Assembly (NCBI GenBank): GCA_020632885.1 | Contig: JACKEQ010000009.1 | Span: 1 to 64,000, forward strand | Direction: 5' to 3' | Length of the DNA stretch: 64,000 bases | Source: Alphaproteobacteria bacterium | GTDB lineage: Bacteria > Myxococcota_A > UBA796 > GCA-2862545 | Shown here: positions 55,701 to 63,121 of the stretch, in pieces | How the letters are laid out: every line of letters begins with the position of its first letter | How positions within the stretch are numbered: the stretch's first letter is position 1 | Notes under the pieces: model-generated | Database searches by the model: none | What the model was told of the DNA's origin: nothing | The model's input: the letters and a program-made list of their open reading frames with translations, nothing else | Made by a program: the position numbers and the translations under genes

Positions 55701-55939
55701 GCCTCCTGGCGCCGCTCGCCGCGCTCTGGGGCGACCCGCCCTGGCACGACGGGGCACGCACGGGCGGCAACGGCATGGCCGACCTCGTCACCCCGCTCAT
55801 CGGCAGCCAGTTCTCGCCGTCCGCGCCGGAGTGGGCGGGCAAGGAGGTGAAGCTGCGGATGTGGGTCACCCAGAACACGGACGAGGATCGCCTCGACCTG
55901 TTCTCCCACCCGCCGCTGGTGCGCAGCCCGCTCGACTGA
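52757..55939 (+). CDS. Large lipoprotein: beta-propeller followed by a putative hydrolase barrel
   Basis: 1060 residues. The lipobox is LLAAC. Residues about 30-340 contain repeated Ser/Asp-box-like blades (YTSDEGVTWDRAD, YLSDNSGLTWSTPD, VVRGSGDGAWTPLFG), as in sortilin/BNR propellers. Residues about 355-620 (FGNFYHSTRGDTPTEDGFGQDIR, FENARTTHERMPEHA, HHGDLLDHGGLRGW, LLVLHFDADAESW) look like a GH38/GH57-type (beta/alpha) barrel. The rest is beta-rich with several Cys. The fusion suggests glycan binding plus glycan processing at the surface. GGAGGAAGG precedes the ATG. Confidence 0.5.
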   Translation: MPRKPIVLCVAALLAACKPPTPTEEPDPSYRFTRTEQLEDVVALASGTGGHLWLALGDDFALRESPEEAFTFVSRGDLPPGHVTFLGTIDGSREWLFAHVHGQGFFRNWAGSGTWDRVNGLQSPLLEVIRPGLKPIPTGMTTSASDGVTWLSAIGGLYYTSDEGVTWDRADTSSAGDTNIVFTDVDARDGRVVSVAMLPSGLIPEQFTGLIDGRVYLSDNSGLTWSTPDEAFPSDHPTSVAVGDDGTIYVGTMDQGVVRGSGDGAWTPLFGPSDVIDVEWVDGGLSVASATRGLWRFDGELATAVGTGAAVGVAGGVGVLRSGEVFGLEEGLGDSPPSAENGTVYVALSFFGNFYHSTRGDTPTEDGFGQDIRVMTAVLDWLDERPDVRADWVFENARTTHERMPEHAPQLLERIRTRISSGRDDVRLMSSTAAPMASLTRVEFDQALDRAKDLTSLDVGTWVPGVQPADSMISPDHLSWYTQAGMEWTTLYYGANGFTGPRNVIPLEGAQAHNPFNLYDPATGGTLTAMPVYHHGDLLDHGGLRGWVKQLNANHPGDTLLVLHFDADAESWENFDRELDAIADLPFVRYTTLNDYLTTHDPGATHPLPGDVANGVGDGFSSWSEKVLNHRVWTAIEQSRQLTEAAELVAPADGAVGAAVRTALDARLDALAVNNFGLTQPNLHPQRVTAAEAYAAEALEQARIAYGAAIDTQAPLGAQQLEVLHSGVGGGAAVTVPFNLRMPPGSWEGEAGLVIERGNTLLPIRAQFLGDLGGYDVVRVDATVVLAPESRTILDWAYDPGEIRHARGQLTPADIPSQFLLQAPFMECASGRVVGTGGTIATTIGEWGLENARIEEWQLPSCQAQATRSTIRRVIRKRDELPGAIVEVTGTIDQAADAGGLMSIVLAPVTCPSGIEAITWRSYGDTVRTVAVPDLVEAWNPVSANGWVSATCGDGSTVQIAIDQTVSSSMGMLSLRNQDGEGLLAPLAALWGDPPWHDGARTGGNGMADLVTPLIGSQFSPSAPEWAGKEVKLRMWVTQNTDEDRLDLFSHPPLVRSPLD

Positions 55940-55948
55940 ATCAGCGGA

Positions 55949-56485
55949 TCAGCGGGTGGCGAACGCCGCGAAGCCCTCGATGAACCGGGCGAGGCGCTCG
56001 CCCGTCTTCGCCTCCACCGTGCCGTCCTCGGCGAGCACGGTGTGGGCGCGCGGCACGTAGAGCTGCCCGCCGTACAGCTCCACGCCGAGCTGGCGGAACG
56101 TCAGCAGCCACGCCTGCTGGGCCATCCGGGTGCCCCAGGGTCCCGGTGTGGCGCCGCACAGGCCCGTGGGACGCCCGGCGAACACCTCCTCGGCGCGCCC
56201 TCCGCGGCTGCACCAGTCCAGTGCGTTCTTCAGCGGCCCCGGGACGCCCCCGTTGTACTCCGGCGACCCGATGAGCAGCGCGTCGGCGGAGGCGATGCGG
56301 TCCTGCGCGACGACCGCGTCCGGCAGGCCCTCCGCGTCCTCGAGGTCGCCGTCGTACACCGGGATGCCGCGCAGCTCCGCGATGTCCACCTGCACCCCCT
56401 CGGGCGCCCGCGCGGCCAACGCCACCAGCAGACGCCGGTTCAGACTCGCCCTCCGCAGGCTCCCGCACACCGCCACGACCTTCAT
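55949..56485 (-). CDS. NADPH-dependent FMN reductase
   Basis: 178 residues. VVAVCGSLRRASLNRRLL is the flavodoxin-like phosphate loop and IGSPEYNGGVPGPLKNALDW is the signature of the FMN_red / chromate/azo-reductase family. It reduces FMN or quinones with NADPH. AGGAGGGAG precedes the ATG. It is divergent from thrS, with 97 bases between. Confidence 0.85.
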   Translation of the reverse strand: MKVVAVCGSLRRASLNRRLLVALAARAPEGVQVDIAELRGIPVYDGDLEDAEGLPDAVVAQDRIASADALLIGSPEYNGGVPGPLKNALDWCSRGGRAEEVFAGRPTGLCGATPGPWGTRMAQQAWLLTFRQLGVELYGGQLYVPRAHTVLAEDGTVEAKTGERLARFIEGFAAFATR

Positions 56486-56582
56486 CGGCTCCCTCCTGTT
56501 GCGGGCTCCATAGCGCGGACATACGCCATCCGAGCCGACTGGACGGCACTGCGGCCCACCGTCGTCAGGTGGACGACCGCGC

Positions 56583-58403
56583 ATGGAGACTTCCATGGAC
56601 AAGGAAGAGGGCTTCGATCGCAACGACTTCGGGTCGGAGGAGGAGTACCGCCTGTACTGCCTCCGGCACAGCACCGCGCACGTCATGGCGCAGGCCGTTC
56701 AGCGCCTGCACCCCGCCGCGCGGCTGGCGATCGGACCGCCCGTGGAGGACGGCTTCTACTACGACATCGAGATCCCGGACGTGACGCTGTCCGAGGACGA
56801 CCTCTCGGCCATCGAGGCCGAGATGAAGAAGATCGTCAAGGAGAACCAGCCCTTCGAGATGGAGAAGGTCGACCGGGTCGCCCTGCGCGAGCAGCTCGTG
56901 GCCGCCGGGCAGCCCTACAAGGTCGAGATGCTCGACGGGTTCGACGATCCCATCTCGGTGTGCCGCAACCCGAGCAAGAAGACCGGGGAGACCTGGGTCG
57001 ACATGTGCGCGGGCCCGCACGTCATGCGCACCGGCCAGTGCAAGCACTTCAAGCTGCTGAAGATCGCAGGGGCCTACTGGCGCGGGGACTCCACCCGTCC
57101 GCAGCTCCAGCGGCTGTACGGCACCGTCTGGCCGACCCGCGAGGAGCTCGACCAGTACATCTTCCGCCTCGAGGAGGCGAAGAAGCGCGACCACCGCAAG
57201 CTCGGGCAGCAGCTCGACCTGTTCATGTTCCACGACTACAGCCCGGGTTGCGCCTTCTGGCTCCCGAACGGCGAGACCGTCTACCACGTGCTCGCCGACC
57301 GGATGCGCTCGATGCTGCTCTCCGAGGGCTATGTCGCGGTGCGGACTCCCCAGCTCTTCGACAAGAAGCTCTGGGAGACCAGCGGCCACTGGGACCACTA
57401 CCAGGAGAACCTCTTCCACTTCGCGGAGGGCCACTTCCACGAGGGCGAGGAGGCCGAGGGCGAGAACCGCATCCTCGGTATGAAGCCCATGAACTGCCCG
57501 AGCCACATGCTGATCTTCGGGTCGCGCAAGCGGTCCTACCGCGAGCTCCCGCTGCGGGTGCACGACCAGGGCGTGCTCCACCGCAACGAGCTCTCCGGGG
57601 CCCTCTCGGGCCTCACCCGCGTGCGTCAGTTCAGCCAGGACGACGCCCACATCTTCTGTGCCGAGGACCAGATCGCCGACGAGATCGAGCGTCTCCTCGA
57701 GCTCGTGGAGCGCGTGTACGGCGCCTTCGGCATGGGCATGAAGATCCACCTCTCCACCCGTCCGGCGGAGAAGCTCGGCGACGACGACCTCTGGGATCGG
57801 GCCGAGGGCGCGCTCCGCGAGGGCCTCGAGCGGCGCGGCATCGACTTCGGGATCAAGGAGGGCGACGGTGCCTTCTACGGACCGAAGATCGACTTCGACA
57901 TCTACGACGCGCTGGGCCGTGGGCACCAGTGTGCGACCGTGCAGCTCGACTACCAGCTGCCCCGTCGCTTCGAGCTGTCGTACGTGGGTGCGGACAACGC
58001 GCTGCACACGCCCGTCGTCATCCACCGCGCCATCGTGGGCTCCTTCGAGCGCTTCATCGGCGTGCTGATCGAGCACTACGCGGGCAACTTCCCCGTGTGG
58101 CTGGCCCCCGAGCAGGTGCGGGTGATGACCGTGTCCGAGAAGAGCCTCGAGCACGGACGCGCCGTGCTGGACGCGCTGCGGGCGGCGGGCGTGCGGGTGA
58201 CCTTCGACGATGGCGACGCGAAGATCGGCTACAAGATCCGCGAGTGCCACGGCAAGAAGGTGCCGTACATGGCCGTGATCGGCGCCAAGGAGACCGAGGA
58301 CGGCACCGTGGCCATCCGGTCCCGTGACGACGGCGACCTCGGCACCATGACGGTCGCCGACTTCGTCGAGAAGGTCCGGTCGGAAGGGGTGGTCCCCTTC
58401 TGA
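56583..58403 (+). CDS. thrS: Threonine-tRNA ligase, short form lacking the TGS domain
   Basis: 606 residues; most bacterial enzymes are about 640 with an N-terminal TGS domain. This one starts just before the editing domain: HSTAHVMAQAV, then CAGPHVMRTGQCKHFKL with its Cys/His ligands. The catalytic core is complete (MKPMNCPSHMLIF, LTRVRQFSQDDAHIFC, HRAIVGSFERFIGVL), and the anticodon-binding domain ends the protein. It charges tRNA-Thr with Thr using ATP. An ATG at 56595 with GGAG before it is an alternative start. Confidence 0.9.
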   Translation: METSMDKEEGFDRNDFGSEEEYRLYCLRHSTAHVMAQAVQRLHPAARLAIGPPVEDGFYYDIEIPDVTLSEDDLSAIEAEMKKIVKENQPFEMEKVDRVALREQLVAAGQPYKVEMLDGFDDPISVCRNPSKKTGETWVDMCAGPHVMRTGQCKHFKLLKIAGAYWRGDSTRPQLQRLYGTVWPTREELDQYIFRLEEAKKRDHRKLGQQLDLFMFHDYSPGCAFWLPNGETVYHVLADRMRSMLLSEGYVAVRTPQLFDKKLWETSGHWDHYQENLFHFAEGHFHEGEEAEGENRILGMKPMNCPSHMLIFGSRKRSYRELPLRVHDQGVLHRNELSGALSGLTRVRQFSQDDAHIFCAEDQIADEIERLLELVERVYGAFGMGMKIHLSTRPAEKLGDDDLWDRAEGALREGLERRGIDFGIKEGDGAFYGPKIDFDIYDALGRGHQCATVQLDYQLPRRFELSYVGADNALHTPVVIHRAIVGSFERFIGVLIEHYAGNFPVWLAPEQVRVMTVSEKSLEHGRAVLDALRAAGVRVTFDDGDAKIGYKIRECHGKKVPYMAVIGAKETEDGTVAIRSRDDGDLGTMTVADFVEKVRSEGVVPF

Positions 58404-58423
58404 CCCTCCGTCAGGAGACCCGG

Positions 58424-59212
58424 ATGAGCTCCGTCGTCGTCGCAGGGGGAACGTCGGTCGTGGGACGCGCGCTCGTCGGGCGGCTCGCGTCCGCCGGCCA
58501 CGAGGTCCGCGTGCTCTCGCGGTCCTCGACCGACCTCCGCGCCGACGTCACGCGGCCCGAGACCCTCCGCGGCACCCTGGACGGCACGGACGTCCTCTAC
58601 AGCCTCGTGGGCGCCTCGCTCGCCCCGCGGCCCCTGTTCCCCGAGCAGACCTTCGAGGCCATCGACCGTGACGGCAACCTCGCCCTGCTCGCCGAGGCCG
58701 AGCGGGCCGGCGTCTCCAGGGTGGTGTACCTCTCGGTGTTCGGCGACTACGACCGGCCCCTCGTGTACGTCGACACGCACCGGGCCGTCGAGCACGCCCT
58801 CGCCGCCAGCCCGATCCCGTCGACGGCCGTGCGACCCACCGGGTTCTTCGGCGAGCTCGCGTTCCTCGAGGCCTTCCGCCTCCTGGCCCCCCGCGTCGGT
58901 GACGGGTCCGCCCGCACCAACCCGATCCACGAGGAGGACCTCGCCGACGTGCTCGCGGGTGTGCTCCACGACGGGCCCGCCGTGCTGGGCTGCGGGGGAC
59001 CCGAGGTGCTCACGAGGTCCGAGATCACGGCACGGTTGGCGGGGTCGCCCGTGCAGGTGCCCGTGCCGCCCGCCCTCCTCCGTCTGCAGGCCGGGCTGCT
59101 CCGTCCGGTGCTCCCCCGGCTCGCCGCCATCGTGGACTTCGTGGGGTACGTGCTCACCCACGACGGCATCGCGCCGCCGACCGGCTCGCGGACCCTGCCG
59201 ACCCCGCTATAG
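58424..59212 (+). CDS. NAD(P)-binding protein, NmrA/extended-SDR-like
   Basis: 262 residues. The Rossmann motif is VVVAGGTSVVGRALVGRL. VLYSLVGAS and VYLSVFGDYDRP follow, as in NAD(P)H-binding NmrA-type proteins. The usual YxxxK catalytic pair of SDRs is not obvious, so it may bind without classical catalysis. AGGAG precedes the ATG. It follows thrS by 20 bases and may be co-transcribed. Confidence 0.7.
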   Translation: MSSVVVAGGTSVVGRALVGRLASAGHEVRVLSRSSTDLRADVTRPETLRGTLDGTDVLYSLVGASLAPRPLFPEQTFEAIDRDGNLALLAEAERAGVSRVVYLSVFGDYDRPLVYVDTHRAVEHALAASPIPSTAVRPTGFFGELAFLEAFRLLAPRVGDGSARTNPIHEEDLADVLAGVLHDGPAVLGCGGPEVLTRSEITARLAGSPVQVPVPPALLRLQAGLLRPVLPRLAAIVDFVGYVLTHDGIAPPTGSRTLPTPL

Positions 59213-59213
59213 T
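59208..59213 (+). promoter_or_regulatory. Putative -10 hexamer TATAGT giving a leaderless mRNA
   Basis: TATAGT, six bases (CCGGGC), then ATG at 59220. No Shine-Dalgarno. It overlaps the stop codon TAG of the preceding gene. Confidence 0.4.
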
Positions 59214-59219
59214 CCGGGC

Positions 59220-60110
59220 ATGGAGCTGGTCGTCCCGCCCTCGCTCGCCGACCGCGTGCAGTTCGCACAGGGCGTGCTCCGCTTCCGGCGCGACCCGCTC
59301 GGCAGGGTCGCCCGACGTGTCGCCGCGGTCGGAGCCGCCCTGCCCTTCCAGAGCCTGTCGCCGCTCGGGGAGGTCCAGGTGTCGAAGGACGGCGTGTTCG
59401 TGGGCTGGGGACGACGCCAGATCCCGCACGTCGGCCAGGCCCTCCGGCTGGTCGGCGACCCCGGCCACCCTGCCAACCTGTTCGTCAACGGGGCCGCCGA
59501 GCCCCTCCTCTACGCGGCGCTCCAGCCTCCCGGCGACCTCCCGTGGACCACGGCCGACGTCCTCTGGCTGGGCCGCTCGGCGGCCCTCCTCCTCGGCATC
59601 CCCTGGTGGGTCGAGTGGGACCGGAAGGGCTGGGACCGCTGGAACCGCGACCCCATCCTGCGTGGCCGCACGGCCCTCGACATCGCGCTGGAGCGCAGCG
59701 AGCGAGACCACACCATGCTCCACACCTACCGCCTCGAGGAGCCCCCCGGCTCCGTCGCCCTCGACGCGGCCGAGTACACCCTGCGCGGGAACACCTTCCA
59801 GCCCCTCCGGCTGCGGATGGAGGCCACCCAGCTCCGCTCGACGAGCTGGACCATCGCCTGGGAGTCCATCCACGGCGTGGCCACCGTGTTCGAGCACGAG
59901 CGCGGCCGTCATCGGCCCACCGGGTTCCTGAAGGTCTCCTTCTACGACCGGGTCCTCGACCTCCTCGTCGTGCCCGAGGTCACCGAGATCGAGGCGGTCT
60001 GGCTGCGCTGGCTCGAGGACGCCGTCCGCACGCGCTGCCGGCAGTACGTGCGCCCCGAGGGCAGCGCGGCCGACATCCCGCCCCCGCTCCAGTCGCTGCG
60101 GTCGGGATGA
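59220..60110 (+). CDS. Hypothetical protein
   Basis: 296 residues, not recognised. It contains WVEWDRKGWDRWNRDP and YRLEEPPGSVALDAAEYTLRGN. The ends are beta-rich, with no signal peptide or membrane helix. Codon use is normal for the window. It is probably expressed from its own leaderless promoter. Its TGA directly abuts the TCA of the convergent kinase gene. Confidence 0.55.
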   Translation: MELVVPPSLADRVQFAQGVLRFRRDPLGRVARRVAAVGAALPFQSLSPLGEVQVSKDGVFVGWGRRQIPHVGQALRLVGDPGHPANLFVNGAAEPLLYAALQPPGDLPWTTADVLWLGRSAALLLGIPWWVEWDRKGWDRWNRDPILRGRTALDIALERSERDHTMLHTYRLEEPPGSVALDAAEYTLRGNTFQPLRLRMEATQLRSTSWTIAWESIHGVATVFEHERGRHRPTGFLKVSFYDRVLDLLVVPEVTEIEAVWLRWLEDAVRTRCRQYVRPEGSAADIPPPLQSLRSG

Positions 60111-61379
60111 TCAGCGGGCCCGCGGGAGCACCAGGGTGAACGTGCTCCCCTCGCCCGGCACGCTGGTGGCCGTGAGGTCGCCACCCATGCCCACCGCGAG
60201 GGCCCGGGTGAGCGGCAGGCCCAGGCCGGTCCCGCGCCCGGAGACCTCGTCGGCCTGGGCGAACGCCTGGAAGACCCGCTCCAGATCGTCGGGGGCGATG
60301 CCCACCCCCGTGTCGCGGACGTGGAGTCGCACCCGTTGGGCCGTGACCTCCACCTCCACGTCCACGCGCCCGTCCGTCGTGAACTTGCAGGCGTTGCCCA
60401 CGAGGTTCAGCAGGCACTGGGAGAGCCGCCGGGCATCCGCCACCACCGTGGCCTCCGCGAGGCGCGCACGCAGCGCGTTCCCCTGCTCGGCCGCCACGGG
60501 CCGGAGCGTGTCGAGCACGTCCTCCACGATGGGCCCCACCGCCACGTCGCGCAGGTCGTACTGCATCTTGCCCGCATCGATCTTGGAGAGGTCCAGGAGG
60601 TCGTTGATCAGCGCCAGGAGGTGGCGGCTCGCCCGATGGATGCGCTGGAGATCGTCGGCGGCCTCGTGCTCCTCCATGAGGAGCTCCGTGTACCCGAGGA
60701 TCGCGTTGAGCGGAGTCCGCAGCTCGTGGGACATGTCGGCCAGGAAGCGGCCCCTGGACGCGCGGCTGCGCCGGCTGACCTCCGCGTCGAGCTCGGCGGC
60801 CCGGAGGGCCTGCTCGCGCTGCTTGCGCTCGGTGAGGTCGCTGACGACGAGCAGGGCCCCCTCGCCGTGGTCGCCCTCGACGGGCACGAGGGTCCACGCC
60901 GCCGGGATCCGCCGCCCGTCCGGGAGGCTCACCCAGCCGTCGGGCTCCTCCAGGCCGCCCCCGAGGCCCTCTACGGACGTCGGCAGGGCCATGGGGACCT
61001 TCTGGGCGGTCAGGAGCTCCAGGAGGTCCGCGATCCGCCGTCCGGCGTTGCGTCGACCCAGCAGCCCGACGCTCTGGATGTTCCCGTCCTCCACGGCCAG
61101 CTGGTCGTCCAGCCAGACCACGGCCTCCGGCAGCGCCTCCACCACGGCGGACAGGCGCTCCTTGTCGCGCCGCACGGCCTCGTGGAGCGACTCCATCTCG
61201 CGGCTGGACACCTCCATGCTCCGCTGCACGACGTAGCGCTCGCGGTCGAAGGCCTCGAAGGACCCGTTCACGCGGTCCAGGAACGCCGCCCACTGCTCGG
61301 GGGTGCTGGGTCCGCGCTCGGGATCGATGCCGAGGCGCCGGAGGTGGCGCTCCAGGCTGCGATGGAGGGTGCCGCTCAA
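60111..61379 (-). CDS. Soluble PAS-containing sensor histidine kinase
   Basis: 422 residues. A PAS-like domain lies at about 75-185 (LPEAVVWLDDQLAVEDGN, WTLVPVEGD). The phospho-acceptor is in FLADMSHELRTPLNAILGYT, and the N box (LLNLVGNACKF) and G box (GTGLGLPLTRALAVGMGG) are complete. No membrane helices. The start TTG at 61379 overlaps the FIST stop as TTGA, which fixes the start; an ATG 55 codons in is the alternative. Likely partner of the FIST protein. Confidence 0.8.
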   Translation of the reverse strand: MSGTLHRSLERHLRRLGIDPERGPSTPEQWAAFLDRVNGSFEAFDRERYVVQRSMEVSSREMESLHEAVRRDKERLSAVVEALPEAVVWLDDQLAVEDGNIQSVGLLGRRNAGRRIADLLELLTAQKVPMALPTSVEGLGGGLEEPDGWVSLPDGRRIPAAWTLVPVEGDHGEGALLVVSDLTERKQREQALRAAELDAEVSRRSRASRGRFLADMSHELRTPLNAILGYTELLMEEHEAADDLQRIHRASRHLLALINDLLDLSKIDAGKMQYDLRDVAVGPIVEDVLDTLRPVAAEQGNALRARLAEATVVADARRLSQCLLNLVGNACKFTTDGRVDVEVEVTAQRVRLHVRDTGVGIAPDDLERVFQAFAQADEVSGRGTGLGLPLTRALAVGMGGDLTATSVPGEGSTFTLVLPRAR

Positions 61380-62476
61380 GTGGACGTGCTCTCCCGCCAC
61401 ACGGTCAGGGTCATGGTCTGGTTGTGGAGGTCGCAGGTGCCGTCCGCCGTCGGCGAGAGCTCGCCGTAGCTGAAGAACCCGAGCAGGCCCGAGCCCGCGG
61501 GGAGCTGGTCGGAGACGGCCTCGGGCTCGTCCTCCGCGCGATCCGCGAGCACGAGCCGCCTCCCGACGCAGCTCACGACGAGCGCGAGCACCGGCCCGCC
61601 TCCGGAGACCGTGGCCGTCGCCTCCGCCGCGGCGTCCACCAGGCTGTCGAGGGTCGTGCGCATGAGCCGCACGCGCGAGCCCTCGGGGACATCGCCCGCG
61701 AAGGTGAGGGACTGGGCCTCCTCGTCCACCGCGAGGATCGTCCGGACCATGTCGTCGCCGTGGCGATCCAGGAGCGCCAGCGGGAACAGGAGCCCGGTCG
61801 CCGGCAGCTCGTCGGCGAGGTCGCCCAGGTACTCCTTGTAGAGCGCCAGGGCCGGCCGCCCATCGAGCGCCATCAGGACGTTGTCGCGGGAGGAGGTCAC
61901 CGTCCGCTCGATCCCGAAGGGCTCCCAGCCCCCGCCGCAGGCGTGCTGGACCTCGACGTCGCCATACAGGCCGAGCGCGACGATGTGGCCCTCCAGCGGC
62001 CGGCCCCCGGACCACACCCAGGTGGACCCGAAGCGGGATCCGTCTCCGGCGAGCCCGCCCGTCACCACCACCCCGTCACCGAGCTGCTCCCGGAGACCGG
62101 CCACCAGGGCCGATCCGTTCACCTGCAGGCCGTCGGAGAGCACGAACACGTGGGCCAGCCCCTCGCCCTGGAGGGCCTCGCCGAGCGCCCGTCCCGCGTC
62201 CGGCGCCACAGGCACGGTGCTCACCCGGGCGGTGGTCGACTCGAAGCTCACGATCGCGAGGGACACCCCGTCGTCCAGGATCTCGTCGCCCGCGATCTCG
62301 CCCGCCGTGCTGCACCCGATGCAGGCGGCGCCGGGCAGGGCGCGGCCGAGGTCCTCGAGGACGTCCACGGGCACGCGCCCGCCGAAGGCGACCACCACCG
62401 TCGCACCGCTGCCGGGCGCCTCCAGGGGACCGTCCCACCCCGAGCCTGCCCGCCACGTCCGCTGCACCACCTGCAT
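61376..62476 (-). CDS. FIST N / FIST C domain sensor protein
   Basis: 366 residues. The FIST N part has ACIGCSTAGEIAGDE and the GGLAGDGSRFG block, and the C-terminal part has LLGFFSYGELSP. FIST domains bind small ligands, perhaps amino acids, and usually feed a histidine kinase or diguanylate cyclase. The TTGA overlap puts it before the PAS kinase. AGGAGG lies before the ATG at 62476. Confidence 0.85.
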   Translation of the reverse strand: MQVVQRTWRAGSGWDGPLEAPGSGATVVVAFGGRVPVDVLEDLGRALPGAACIGCSTAGEIAGDEILDDGVSLAIVSFESTTARVSTVPVAPDAGRALGEALQGEGLAHVFVLSDGLQVNGSALVAGLREQLGDGVVVTGGLAGDGSRFGSTWVWSGGRPLEGHIVALGLYGDVEVQHACGGGWEPFGIERTVTSSRDNVLMALDGRPALALYKEYLGDLADELPATGLLFPLALLDRHGDDMVRTILAVDEEAQSLTFAGDVPEGSRVRLMRTTLDSLVDAAAEATATVSGGGPVLALVVSCVGRRLVLADRAEDEPEAVSDQLPAGSGLLGFFSYGELSPTADGTCDLHNQTMTLTVWRESTST

Positions 62477-62541
62477 CCCCGCCTCCTGCCCGCACACCGA
62501 TCGGTCTCGCGCGCCGAGCCTTGATGCCCCCGGACACTTCG

Positions 62542-62547
62542 ATCGTA
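62542..62547 (-). promoter_or_regulatory. Putative -10 hexamer TACGAT (minus strand)
   Basis: On the minus strand TACGAT lies 65 bases before the FIST ATG. It is a weak candidate promoter for the FIST and kinase operon. Confidence 0.2.
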
Positions 62548-62620
62548 CCCCGGGTCGCCCGCGATTGGGCCGAATGACACCGGCGGGACATCCGGGCTTC
62601 TGCGAGCTACGTGCGCGCCA

Positions 62621-62761
62621 TTCCGTTTGACGGTCAACACGTCCTGGCCCGCGAATGGCCGGGAAACCAGCATACTTCGAGCCAGGGCGTGGTGATCGTC
62701 AAGAGGAGGCAAGGCCCGCGCAAAGCGGGCCGCGCAGGCCGCCTTCGGCGGCCGGAGTGAT
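62621..62761 (-). repeat. Repeat C, copy 2 (141 bp), between FIST and the 96-aa gene
   Basis: Same length and same ends as copy 1 at 38467. The differences total about nine bases, mostly third codon positions if read on the minus strand. It ends three bases before the ATG at 62765, and its last GGAG becomes that gene's only Shine-Dalgarno-like site. Confidence 0.9.
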
Positions 62762-62764
62762 CAG

Positions 62765-63055
62765 ATGTGGCTCGATCGGCTGAAGGGATGGTTCCAGGGT
62801 GCCCCACCGGAGGGCTCGGCGGCGCGCGCCCTCCGCGAGCTCAAGGAGGAGCGCGGCGAGGACCCCGAGTGGGTCGCCATGCGCAACCGGCTCGGTGTGC
62901 TGGTGCTCTCCGAGGGCGACCAGCAGCGCCTCTGGCAACGCGCCCACCACGGGGAGGCCAGCTCGGCCCGGCTGCTCTCGGGTATCGCCCGCCCCACCGA
63001 AGACGAGAAGCGGATCCTGGCCGCCCTGCTCGACGAGCTCGCCCGCGGGAGGTGA
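62765..63055 (+). CDS. Small helical protein downstream of repeat C
   Basis: 96 residues, family unknown. It is charged and helical (AARALRELKEERGEDPEWV, KRILAALLDELARGR). Its start is directly preceded by repeat C, which also supplies GGAG seven bases before the ATG. A role cannot be assigned. It is 66 bases ahead of the GYF-domain gene and in the same orientation. Confidence 0.6.
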   Translation: MWLDRLKGWFQGAPPEGSAARALRELKEERGEDPEWVAMRNRLGVLVLSEGDQQRLWQRAHHGEASSARLLSGIARPTEDEKRILAALLDELARGR

Positions 63056-63094
63056 GGTCGTTGTCAACGACGCGCCCGGCACCGTGAGGTGCGG

Positions 63095-63100
63095 TAGGTT
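63095..63100 (+). promoter_or_regulatory. Putative -10 hexamer TAGGTT
   Basis: GGTAGGTT lies 21 bases before the ATG at 63122, with GAGGAGG between. Confidence 0.35.
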
Positions 63101-63121
63101 GCCCGGACGCGAGGAGGACCC

